From positions 16,366,248-16,430,247 of the forward strand of contig NC_132807.1 in NCBI RefSeq assembly GCF_048594095.1: DNA of 64,000 nucleotides, in the 5' to 3' direction. Position numbers and translations under genes: made by a program. The DNA is from Paramormyrops kingsleyae (lineage: Eukaryota > Chordata > Actinopteri > Osteoglossiformes > Mormyridae). Below are positions 1-10,300 of this stretch, piece by piece. Within the stretch, counting starts at the first letter, position 1. Each line of letters starts with the position of its first letter. A model generated the notes under the pieces. That model searched no databases. It was given only the letters and a program-made list of their open reading frames with translations, and was not told the origin of the DNA.

Positions 1-325
1 CTCGGCATGTGTTGTCCCCTCTCTGTGATTTTACGTGGCTGAGTTGCTGTTGTCCCCAATTGTTTCCACTTTGATATAATACCACTAATAGCTGACCGTG
101 GAATATATAGTAGCAAGGGAATTTCATGAATGGACTTATTGCTAAGTGCCATCCTATCACGATTGAATTCACTGAGCTCCTGAGAGCAACCCATTCATTT
201 GCAAAAGTTTGTAGAAGCCGTCTGCCTGCCTAGGTGCTTGATTTTATACACCTGTGGAAGTGATTGGAACACCTGAATTCAATGATTTGGAGGGGTGTCC
301 CAATACCTTTGCCAATATAGTGTAT
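1..325 (-). mobile_element. Tc1-like transposon end, truncated by window edge
   Basis: This segment matches, base for base with scattered differences, the 16,787-17,132 end of the fuller Tc1-like copy in ccdc73. It ends near 325 in the same terminal inverted repeat, seen as a GTGTCCCAATA block followed by GCCAATATAGTG. It holds the region coding the N-terminal part of the transposase in the reverse direction, but no intact reading frame is visible. It lies in an eif3m intron. Whether the element continues left of the window cannot be seen. Confidence 0.75.
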
Positions 326-860
326 ATTTCATGCACATGCAGTTGTCACATCACAAAGACCTCAGTAGTCTGATGGGTTGAGACCATCAATAAGTTACGC
401 TGAATCATTCTTACTCAATCATAGAAAACAAAATTTTGCAAGCTTTGCAATTTAATCATTTTCAGCATTATCTGCTATGATTTTTAAAAACAAAGTATAA
501 AATTTACTGCCGCTGCTTTTGCATGAGCTCTGCGTGAGCTCTCTGAGACAACCATAATCACTCAGTGTGGCATGTTTATGAGACATCAAGCAAAAATGAG
601 TGAAAAGGAGAAAAGCCAACAAGAATTGGTCATGAAATGACATTGGTCTTCCGCTGTATGGAAATACTTTGTATTTCACTGAAATGAAATTGAGCAAAAG
701 CAAGTGATTTGTTAGCACTGCTTTGTCTGTTGGCACAACTCACAGCAACACCAAACTTATTTGACAGTCTCTTCTGCCAAACTCTACACACCAATCGTAT
801 CACTGTGCAGAAAATTGAATCACAAGCACCCTGTCACCATCTTATGCATAGTGATATGAT

Positions 861-879
861 GTGTGTGTGTGTGTGTGTG
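861..879. repeat. (GT)n microsatellite
   Basis: A short run of GT dinucleotides in an intron of eif3m. The rest of 326-1,418 is AT-rich intronic sequence in which I see no exon or recognisable element. Confidence 0.9.
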
Positions 880-1418
880 CGCCTTTTGTACCAAATAAAA
901 TTTCTTGTGCCTGTTTGTGCTTGGTGAATAAACCTTGTTTCTGATTCTGAATTGTTTCACCATAGAATTGCAAGCGGTTTTGAGACTTGAGTTTTACCAA
1001 GTGATTGCAGAACAGTTCTACATTTTTACTGTAATGTTTCTTGGTGCTAATGGAATGAAGGTCTTTTCCACAGTTCTTAATTAACCATAATGAACCTGAT
1101 TTTAACAGAATTTCCCAATTAAAAATAGTTACACAACTGTTATGAATGTTTCAGAAATTTTTAAACCAGATTTTTTAAATTGCCGATTATGTTCTTGGAT
1201 TCTTTGATCAACGCATTTGTTGTATCCAATTTGACAAATTCAGTCAAGAGCTTAAGTGAGACTATCTTAAATGTTACACTGAAATTAAAGATGCATTTCT
1301 TTGTGGTTCTCAGGTCATGATGGTTTCTCAATCCTTTTGTTTGTTTGCTTGCAGTTTGTTATAGTAAATAAATGTAAATGAATTTCGCCCATAACATTTA
1401 TAGTGTTCTCTGCTTCAG

Positions 1419-4400
1419 GTTCGGAAGTGGATAACTGACTGGAACCTGAACACTGAGAAAAAGCACACGCTCCTTAGAATGGTCTACGAGGCCTTGGTGG
1501 ACTGCAAAAAAAGGTTTCTCCCTTTACTAATCCTACATGGGAACAGAAATAAGTGATTTGTATGTTGTGTTTTTTTCACATCTATTTGTTCTGACAGTGA
1601 AGCTGCAGCTAAGGTGATGGTGGAGCTCCTGGGTAGTTACACCGAGGATAATGCATCCCAGGCACGCGTTGATGCCCACAGGTGATGCAACATTCATCAT
1701 GTCTCTTCATCACATTGCGTGTTTCTGTGTATACAGCCATGATCTATATGCCATGTTCATGCTTTTCACTAGGTGCATTGTCCGAGCTTTGAAAGACCCA
1801 AACACTTTCCTGTTTGATCACCTTCTGGTCCTGAAACCAGTGCGTTTCTTAGAAGGGGAGTTGATCCATGATGTGAGTGCACTCTTTATGATGATTGGTT
1901 TATTTCTGTTAAACCCCTTTTACAGAGTTTATATGCAGAAAGTGTATACAGTAAAACCTCGGATTGCAAGCATAATTCGTTCCGGAAATGTGCTCGTAAA
2001 CCAAAGCACTTGTATATCAAAGCAAATTTTCCCATTAGAAATAATGGAAACTCAGATGATTCGTTCCACAACCAAATAATATTCATAAAAAATTATTAAT
2101 ACAAAATATAAAGTAAAATGAAACAAATTAACCTGCACTTTACCTTTGAAAAGAATCATGGATGGTGTGGGGGAGACAAGAGAGAGGAGAAGAGGAGGGT
2201 TATTTTGTAGGACAACTTTCACTGTAACTAACGGAATCACTGCTATTTGTTGGCTCACTGAAATCTTTTTTTTGTGTGACTTTAACTAGGAACCTATCCA
2301 ATGATAGCTGCTTTCGCCCCCTTTTTGATTTCGCAGAAATGTGACATTGCATTGTTGTTAAACAGATTCATCGCTCGCACTGCTACACCCTTATTCGGGT
2401 GGTGCTTTTCTGCTAAATTTTGACTATATGAGTGAGGGATGCCGACTGAGACCGAGCATGGGAGATGATTACCCACAATCTCGCAGCGTGAGAGAGAGAG
2501 AAGAACCATTGGCTCAGTTGTGATCACGTAACGCTAGGCAGACAAAGTGTATACGTAATACTCGTATTGCAAAACCTTGCTCGTTTATCAAGATAAAATT
2601 TATTACAAATTTTTGCTCGTCTTACAAAACGCAAACCAAGTTACTCGCAATCCGAGGTTTGACTGTATACCGTACTAAATTACAGCAGATTAATACAAAT
2701 CAATACATCTGCTGTTTAATTCAGCGATGAACCAGCAGTAAGAATCCTTGTTTTGTTACACTAGTACTTTCTGTGTTCTGTAGCTCTTGACCATCTTTGT
2801 GAGTGCAAAGCTTGCAGCATATGTGAAGTTCTACCAAAACAACAAGGATTTCATTGATTCCCTTGGTAAGTGTCTCTTATGCAATGGTACTGTATTGTCT
2901 TTAATTTTATTGGACTGTAAACACCCAAAAAAATGTATGTGACACCTCTACATTGATTTAGTAATTAAAATACTGAATTTGGTAAATAGACTTTGGTTTG
3001 TCAGAATGAAAATTGGAAAGATGCTAGTATAGAAGCATGATCCTTTTTTCACTTCTCAGCAGTTGGTTTTGAGTGTTATTCTAGTGGTGAAGGGGTCCGC
3101 TCAGACCAGCGGAGCATTCAGCGGACCCGGCTAATTTGCTTTGGCACTCAGGTCGCAGTGATGGAATGTCAATGTCAGCAGCCTCTCTATTTACACACTA
3201 TATAAAAAGGGACTAGTAATTAACACTGAGGCCCTCCCTCACTGCTGTGTAATTGACTGTTTCAAAGGAGCCATGCTTCATAATCTAGTGTGTGTTAAAA
3301 TTACGCTCTCCATATTGCCCCCCCCCCCCCCCCACTAGAAGATAAGGGTCAACCCTATTGGAAGAGCCATAGAAACACATAAGGGTTCTTTATGAGGGCA
3401 TTAATATTTTGACATATTAATAATGAGTTAGTGTATTCTGATTTTGATGAGCTTAAGGTGTAGAAAGCTTCCCCCTTTCCTAACAAAAATAATATAACTT
3501 GGAGTTATTGAATTAATATGCTTTATGTTGTGTATTAAAAAAAGATTAATTTCCTGTTTGGCATTGAGCAAAATATTTCTTGAAAGCAAATAATGTTTCC
3601 TGTATCAGAGAACACTTTATGTGTAAGACTTTTAAACAAGAGATAGTTAAAATAAGCATTGTAACAATATGTTTTGCTCCAGAATTTTGCTTTTTTTTGG
3701 TCTTTTTTAATTACTGGTAAAATTCATTTATGATTAGCCATATAATCTAAACTTATTGCTCCTGACAACTTGAGCCAGGTGCAGTAATATATTTTGTCAA
3801 GTGTATCGCCCTAACATGTGTCTTCTGGTCTCCAAGGCCTCCTTGGAGGGCATAAACTCAATGAGCAGCTCATTTGCATTTGTTAATTGTGGTTAATGTG
3901 CATTAATTGATTCTTGTTGCTTGTATATTTTAATTAAGCCCAGTTATAGGTGTGCATGCTGATCCTGCTGGAAATGATCTGTTTTCCCTACTAAATTTCT
4001 CTTGATGCTCAGTCAAATTGTTCTATATGTAATTAGTGCTAATTAACTTGTAAAATTAGTCTGAGGTGCTTTCCCTGTATTTATTGCTCAGGTTAGTTTC
4101 AGAATACAGATGGAAATATGACATGTCAAGGATCTTTGCTTTTTTGGGCGTTGAATGATTTTATTTTTTTTTCCCTACTTACATTTCCACAGTTCCTGAT
4201 AAACGGACATTTGATATATTTTTTTTAAGCATGTATTTTAGAATTTCATGCCGATTCAAGCTGCCTATGGCCATATAGTTCACAAAACTTTTTTTTTCCC
4301 CCTAGGTCTCTCACATGATCAGAACATGGCCAAAATGAGGCTGCTTACTTTTATGGGAATGGCTGTCGAATTCAAAGAGATATCGTTTGACACGATGCAG

Positions 4401-5397
4401 CAAGAGCTGCAGATTGGTGCAGATGATGTGGAGGCATTTGTCATTGATGGTAATGCCAGTTAGTTAATGGATAAAGCTCTTTCTGTGTGTGTGTCTCTGA
4501 AAACAACAGGATGTGTCTGTATATAGCAAAAGAAGGCAGGGGACCAAAGGTGAAATGGTTTTAACATTGGGTGTCATTTTTGTATTGAGGGCTGTCTAAT
4601 GGGAATGTTACATTGTTGTAGATGTGCCTAAATTGTCACAGGATATCCCACCCTAACTCCCCCCTTCTTCAATTTTTAGCTGTGCGCACTAAGATGGTGT
4701 ATTGCAAAATTGACCAGACACAGCGCAAAGTTGTGGTGAGGTAGGTCATTTTTTCCTGTTTCATTTTATTTAGTTTACTTTGCTGTTAGTGCTACTTTAG
4801 TGGTCTGTAGTTGGTAATTTATCAGTTTATTAAGTGTAAGCCTGAATGTAATTAGCCGCTATAATGAAAGCAGCCTTTCCAGCACACTTCCTTTAATGAC
4901 AGAGCCTGGTCTGGAATATTAATGTACCCACTGGCAATGCAGCTGTCATATTCTCTTCTTTCTTCTAACAAACACATTCACTGCTTTGTCTGAAGTGAGG
5001 AGGGCATTTTTCCCTGTGTGTATAAAACCCTGCCTGGAAACAGTATTGCGATGCTTAGATATTGATTCGAAATGCTTATTTTTCTGCTTTTGAGTGAGAT
5101 TATATTCTTCTGCACTATTGTGAAAACTAAAAACTGGCTTTAGTTAGAAAGATAATTATAGAGAAGAAACTGCCCTCATTTCTTGTCAGGGTTTGTAGCA
5201 GCCAGGTCAGCAGTAGCTGCAGGTCCTGATTTGTCTGTGGGCTGTAACCCAGTGCTGTGTCTCTTGTCCTCAGCCACAGCACACACCGCACCTTTGGGAA
5301 GCAGCAGTGGCAACAGCTCTATGACACCCTGAGCTCCTGGAAACAGAACCTGGCCACTGTCAAGACCAGCCTGCAGGCCCTCTCCACCACCACATAG
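1419..5397 (+). CDS. eif3m: Eukaryotic translation initiation factor 3 subunit M (3' part)
   Basis: Seven coding exons are visible: 1419-1513, 1598-1681, 1773-1872, 2784-2865, 4306-4449, 4680-4740 and 5274-5397 (stop TAG). All have AG/GT borders and agree in phase. They encode the last 229 residues, starting VRKWITDWNLNTEKKHTLLR; about 145 N-terminal residues lie left of the window. The visible part covers the PCI domain, which in this family docks the subunit into the eIF3 octamer core that helps recruit mRNA to the 40S ribosome in the cytoplasm. Recognisable stretches are ELLGSYTEDNASQARVDAHR, MRLLTFMGMAVE and KIDQTQRKVVVSHSTHRTFG, nearly identical to mammalian eIF3m. The 1873-2783 intron carries a Tigger-like transposon. 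The gene is convergent with ccdc73. Confidence 0.97.
1949..2665. mobile_element. Non-autonomous Tigger/pogo-like DNA transposon
   Basis: A 717-bp element bounded by inverted repeats CAGTAAAACCTCGGATTGC on the left and, reverse-complemented, CAGTCAAACCTCGGATTGC on the right, flanked by TA on both sides. A 5' CAGT, a TA target duplication and this AACCTCGGATTGCGAG-type terminus are features of pogo/Tigger members of the Tc1/mariner superfamily. No transposase frame is visible, so it would depend on an autonomous relative. It sits wholly inside an eif3m intron, between the exons ending at 1872 and starting at 2784. Confidence 0.75.
3093..3128. repeat. Small intronic hairpin
   Basis: GGGTCCGCT at 3093-3101 is perfectly complementary to AGCGGACCC at 3120-3128, with an 18-base loop. 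It lies in an eif3m intron, about 190 bases before a 16-base poly-C run at 3318-3333. No function is inferred. Confidence 0.6.
3318..3333. repeat. Poly-C homopolymer
   Basis: A run of 16 C in an eif3m intron. Its length is prone to sequencing error. Similar poly-C tracts occur near 33,171 and 59,117. Confidence 0.85.
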
Positions 5398-5437
5398 AGC
5401 TCCTCTGTTCATGCATCTTACATTTTTATATTTACTC

Positions 5438-5443
5438 AATAAA
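5438..5443 (+). terminator. eif3m polyadenylation signal
   Basis: A canonical AATAAA lies 41 bases after the eif3m stop codon, so the 3' UTR would be very short. It is the only good signal close downstream of the gene. Confidence 0.75.
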
Positions 5444-7300
5444 AGTGGCTTCGAGAACAATTGTTTATTCTCTTTATTCATTACGTTAAACAGCTGAGTT
5501 AAAAACTCCTTGGCTAATTTCTCCTTCTTGGGGAGAAATTAGTGTAAACTGGTCTGTCTTCTGCCGTGCTTGTCTGAGCATTGGATACAAATGTCTGATT
5601 TGTAGGCAATCAGAAATGTTTGCAAACCCAGGTTTAGTGACACACCAAGTGGAATTGGAAATCTTGATGAAACTGTTATCCGGCAGTGAGCTGATGCCCT
5701 CAGATGAGTATACAGGAAATGCACATGGTTGTGTAGAGCTGGAAATCTGAGTTCTGGTCTCTTAGGATAAAGGAACATGGCCATCAAAATAGTCCTCATT
5801 CATTTGATGCTACGTTAATGATTTTTAACTGCACTTTTAACAGTGACTTTGGAGAAAAACCCATCCCTCACAACCATCAACTCTGCTGTTCTATCTTAAG
5901 GCAAAAAACATTATAAGAAATGTATCTATCCATCACAATAATAGACCATTGTGAGAGAGAGTTTAGTTTCTCTTTTAACCTTAATACCAGCAGCTTCTAC
6001 CGTGCCAAAACAGTCAGAGGAAATGGCCAAAGGCTGTCTTCTCATCCACAGAAAATTCTCCCATTGCTCTTGCAATTTGAAGCATCTGGCTCTAATAAAG
6101 CACAAAGCGACAGAGTGTGGTGGGATATGAGAGAGTCCGGGCCCAGTGCAGTAATGAGGGTTATAGGCTAGCTAGTCCCCACAGGTGATCCATCGTCAGC
6201 AAGCTTCATCTCAGAGCAATGCATCCAGAGGTGTCTTTATGAAGCTTCCAAGTGAGTTTTTTTAAGTGTTTAAAAGTAAGTCTTTCCTGTCTCTTAAAAG
6301 TACAAGATGCCAAGTATTTTTGGGAAATTACTCCAACTGGTGCTACTCATGGCTTATTTAAATTGTTCCAAAAACACAGATATCCCAGTGTGTTTTCATT
6401 TTAAGCATTTTTTGGCAACGGCTGTTAAGAGGAAGAATTTAATCAACGCTTTAAAATGTTCTGCTTGGCAGTTACGCTTTCAGCACGATCAACAAGTTGC
6501 CCTTCCCTTCCTTCATGGTCCCTAAATGCTGGCTTGCATCTATTTGATTTATATTATGTGACTATCCTGCTGTTCCTCATCAGCTTTAAAATACTGCCAT
6601 CTTGCATCACAGAAATATTTTTGGAAACTGAAAGGCCCAGACCTATTCAGAACTACACATATCTTAGGAATTAATTCACTTCATCCTCTGCTGTAATACC
6701 TTTGGTCAACTTACATGCTCTGCTGAGATTTCACAAAACGCCTGTGTGATTACATTCCAGTCCCCTTGCATATCTCTCTTGTGATGAGGGTGGATCCTGG
6801 AAGCATTCAACATGTCAGCAGTCCTTTTAATTGTAGGAGAATCAGAATGACAAAGAGGAAATGGTAGCTAAATGCACTTATTCTACCTGGCCAAGCAGGA
6901 ATGGTATTAATGCTTGTTTTTGCACTGTAGGAAGCCTGTTCTCGCTATTCTCTATATTTTAACCCCATATTAAAAACTGAAGCCAGAGAGGATGAAATTT
7001 ACCTTAAACCTACAGAAATACTTGTCTAAATGTATAATGTACATGCAGCAGTAAAATGTGAAGAGCTGGGCTTTGATCTGCACTCGTCAAAATACCAGTT
7101 CTTGCTCCCCAGTTCAATGAGGGATTTAAAGTTCATTACAAAACTTGATCTTGCTTCATAAGTGTTATGCTTAAAAGCAATCTTTTAATGATCAAAGAAC
7201 TTGAGATTTGAATACACCAACACCTAAATTTCCCCATTTAAACCAAGGATGTTGGACTTTGCCTTCTCAGAGAACAGATAAAGCATTGTAACAAAAGACA
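5444..7300. other. Convergent intergenic spacer and ccdc73 3' UTR
   Basis: No exon, RNA gene or transposon is recognisable here. The stretch just below 7,301 must hold the ccdc73 3' UTR on the minus strand. Minus-strand AATAAA words occur near 5,463-5,478, just past the eif3m signal, so the two transcripts might end tail to tail, but this is not shown by the sequence alone. Confidence 0.4.
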
Positions 7301-10300
7301 TTATCTTCCATTTCCATTTGTATCCTCTTCATGTAAGTAGTAATTACCTTTCTTGTTCAGTTTATCTTGAAGTACAGGCTCAGATATTGCTTGAGGTGAA
7401 GGAACACCCTGGCATCTTAAAAGGAATCCTATTTTTTCTGGTGAAAGAGAAGCTGCCACTGGTGCTGAGGAAATATTTATCTCCTGATTGCTCTGAATCC
7501 CTTGTAGCGGCATCATGGAACCAAAGGAATTTCTCACAAGTTGCGTCCATTTCCATTTCTCTGGTACTCCTAAATCGAATGATGACCTAAACCTTTTGTT
7601 TCTTGGAAAAAATGAACAGTCACTTTCAGCAGAATTGTGCTTTATGTCATGTTTGAGAGGCTCTGATAAAATAGTAGTAATTTCAGTTTCACAGAGTGGT
7701 GCGCCATCCTTGCTTTCAGTGTTACCTGAAGTAATATCTGTGTCATTTGATAATGATGCATACTGATGCCTATTTTCTGCCATGATGTTTAGTGAAGTGT
7801 GTTTTTCAGGTATTGAAGTCAGTGAGTTGTCTGAACTTCCTCCAGCTTCTGTTATGCCATAAGCATGTTTCACCCCCATTTGCGGATGTGTGCTTTTGTC
7901 AGATAGCTTTGTCTGTGACTCTTCAGGATTGATATGGGAGTCTGCAGTCACAGTAGCATGGTTGTCAGAGATGGTGTTATTTTCTTCTGAAATAGCTCCA
8001 TGATAATATTCTCCACTTAAATCTGAAGGTCGGCATGAATCTGAGGAGTTAAGAGATTCCCCTAGGTTTTCATTTGGATATCTCTTAATACCAGCAGCCT
8101 CAACCGTGCCAAAACCTAGAGCCCAGGTTCTTTTCTGGTTGATGTCACTGTGTATAATGGTGAGCTCTTCTCTCTTGACTGGGATGCACTTGGTTTGCTC
8201 CTGCCTCCCGCCTTCCTTTATTTGTTCTCCATCACCTGCAACTGGAGTGCTGCAGTCAGACAACTTGCTAATAGAGTCACCTTCATGACATGGGAAGCTG
8301 CTGGAAACACAGTTCTCATTAAATATACTGTGCCCTGGATGACTTTTACCCATGCAGAGCTGCAGGTTTTGAGAGTCTGGAGCCTGCTGACCTGTACTGC
8401 CTCCACCGACACCCAATGCATCAGCAGTATGTGCAGACAGAGGCCCTTTGGCAGGGAACCGTGCCAAACGAGCGGGACATTCTGGCGGCTGGAGAGCTGC
8501 GCAGGCAAGGTCAGCGTCACAGCAGCCCCTTCCGGTCCCCTCGATGTCTGCATGTCCAGAAGTGTAAACAGTGGTGTCCTGTGCTTGGATAACTACACGG
8601 TAGTCTGCCTGTGGAAGCCTATCGCTCACTGTCTCCTTGAGCCTGGTGGGACCAGGATTCCTGCCTTCATCTGTGTGGATAAATCACACAGCACATACTC
8701 AAGAAGAGACCAAATTATATTCCGGAAGGGGGGAAGAGTATAGGTTTTGACAAATGTTTTCAAAGAGATGGCTCTACAAATACTTATGAACACAATGACC
8801 TGTTGCTCTCTGCAGTACAATTTGATTTCTATTTCTGGCTGATTATGTCATACTTAGGGACTATGTGTTTTTTGAGATTTACCAGTTATAGATCTAGTCA
8901 TTAATCTTACCATTGTCATCTGATGGACCTTCTTTAGTGCTTGCTGGACAGTACTGTTGGACCAGCTCCTTGCCATTTTGCGAAAGCTCACATTCACTCT
9001 CTTTATTCTTTGTTTCACAGCTGCTGTCATCAGATGTGTCCTTTTGATCAGATATGTAGTCTTGGATACTGTCCTTTAAATAATTGCAAGGGATAGCAAA
9101 AATAATATTTTGGTGTCAATTTCATGATCAGTCTTGGATTATATATATGGCAGGTTCTCAAGATGACTCAAAAACATTCTAAGCTATGAAATTCTCCACA
9201 CAAACAAATTGTGGTTATGTTACTATGATGATGTTCTTGCTGAAGTGCCCACCTGCACTGTCTGTGTGTGATCCACAAGCTGCAAGTCAGGAAACCCCTG
9301 CACTGTCTGTGTGTGATCCACAAGCTGCAAGTCAGGAAACCCCTGCACTGTCTGTGTGTGATCCACAAGCTGCAAGTCAGGACACCCCTGCACTGTCTGT
9401 GTGTGATCCACAAGCTGCAAGTCAGGAAACCCCTGCACTGTCTGTGTGTGATCCACAAGCTGCAAGTCAGGAAACCCCTGCACTGTCTGTGTGTGATCCA
9501 CAAGCTGCAAGTCAGGACACCCCTGCACTGTCTGTGTGTGATCCACAAGCTGCAAGTCAGGAAACCCCTGCACTGTCTGTGTGTGATCCACAAGCTGCAA
9601 GTCAGGAAACCCCTGCACTGTCTGTGTGTGATCCACAAGCTGCAAGTCAGGACACCCCTGCACTGTCTGTGTGTGATCCACAAGCTGCAAGTCAGGACAC
9701 CCCTGCACTGTCTGTGTGTGATCCACAAGCTGCAAGTCAGGAAACCCCTGCACTGTCTGTGTGTGATCCACAAGCTGCAAGTCAGGACACCCCTGCACTG
9801 TCTGTGTGTGATCCACAAGCTGCAAGTCAGGAAACCCCTGCACTGTCTGTGTGTGATCCACAAGCTGCAAGTCAGGAAACCCCTGCACTGTCTGTGTGTG
9901 ATCCACAAGCTGCAAGTCAGGAAACCCCTGCACTGTCTGTGTGTGATCCACAAGCTGCAAGTCAGGAAACCCCTGCACTGTCTGTGTGTGATCCACAAGC
10001 TGCAAGTCAGGAAACCCCTACACTGTCTGTGTGTGATCCACAAGCTGCAAGTCAGGAAACCCCTGCACTGTCTGTGTGTGATCCACAAGCTGCAAGTCAG
10101 GAAACCCCTGCACTGTCTGTGTGTGATCCACAAGCGGCAAGTCAGGAAACCCCTGCACTGTCTGTGTGTCATCCACAAGCTGCAAGTCAGGAAACCCCTG
10201 CACTGTCTGTGTGTGATCCACAAGCTGCAAGTCAGGAAACCCCTGCACTGTCTGTGTGTGATCCACAAGCTGCAAGTCAGGAAACCCCTGCACTGTCTGT

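Noticed and set aside
8150..8743. Plus-strand 197-residue open frame
   Set aside because: It is the antisense of the last large ccdc73 exon, whose minus-strand frame is longer, phase-matched and fits the family.
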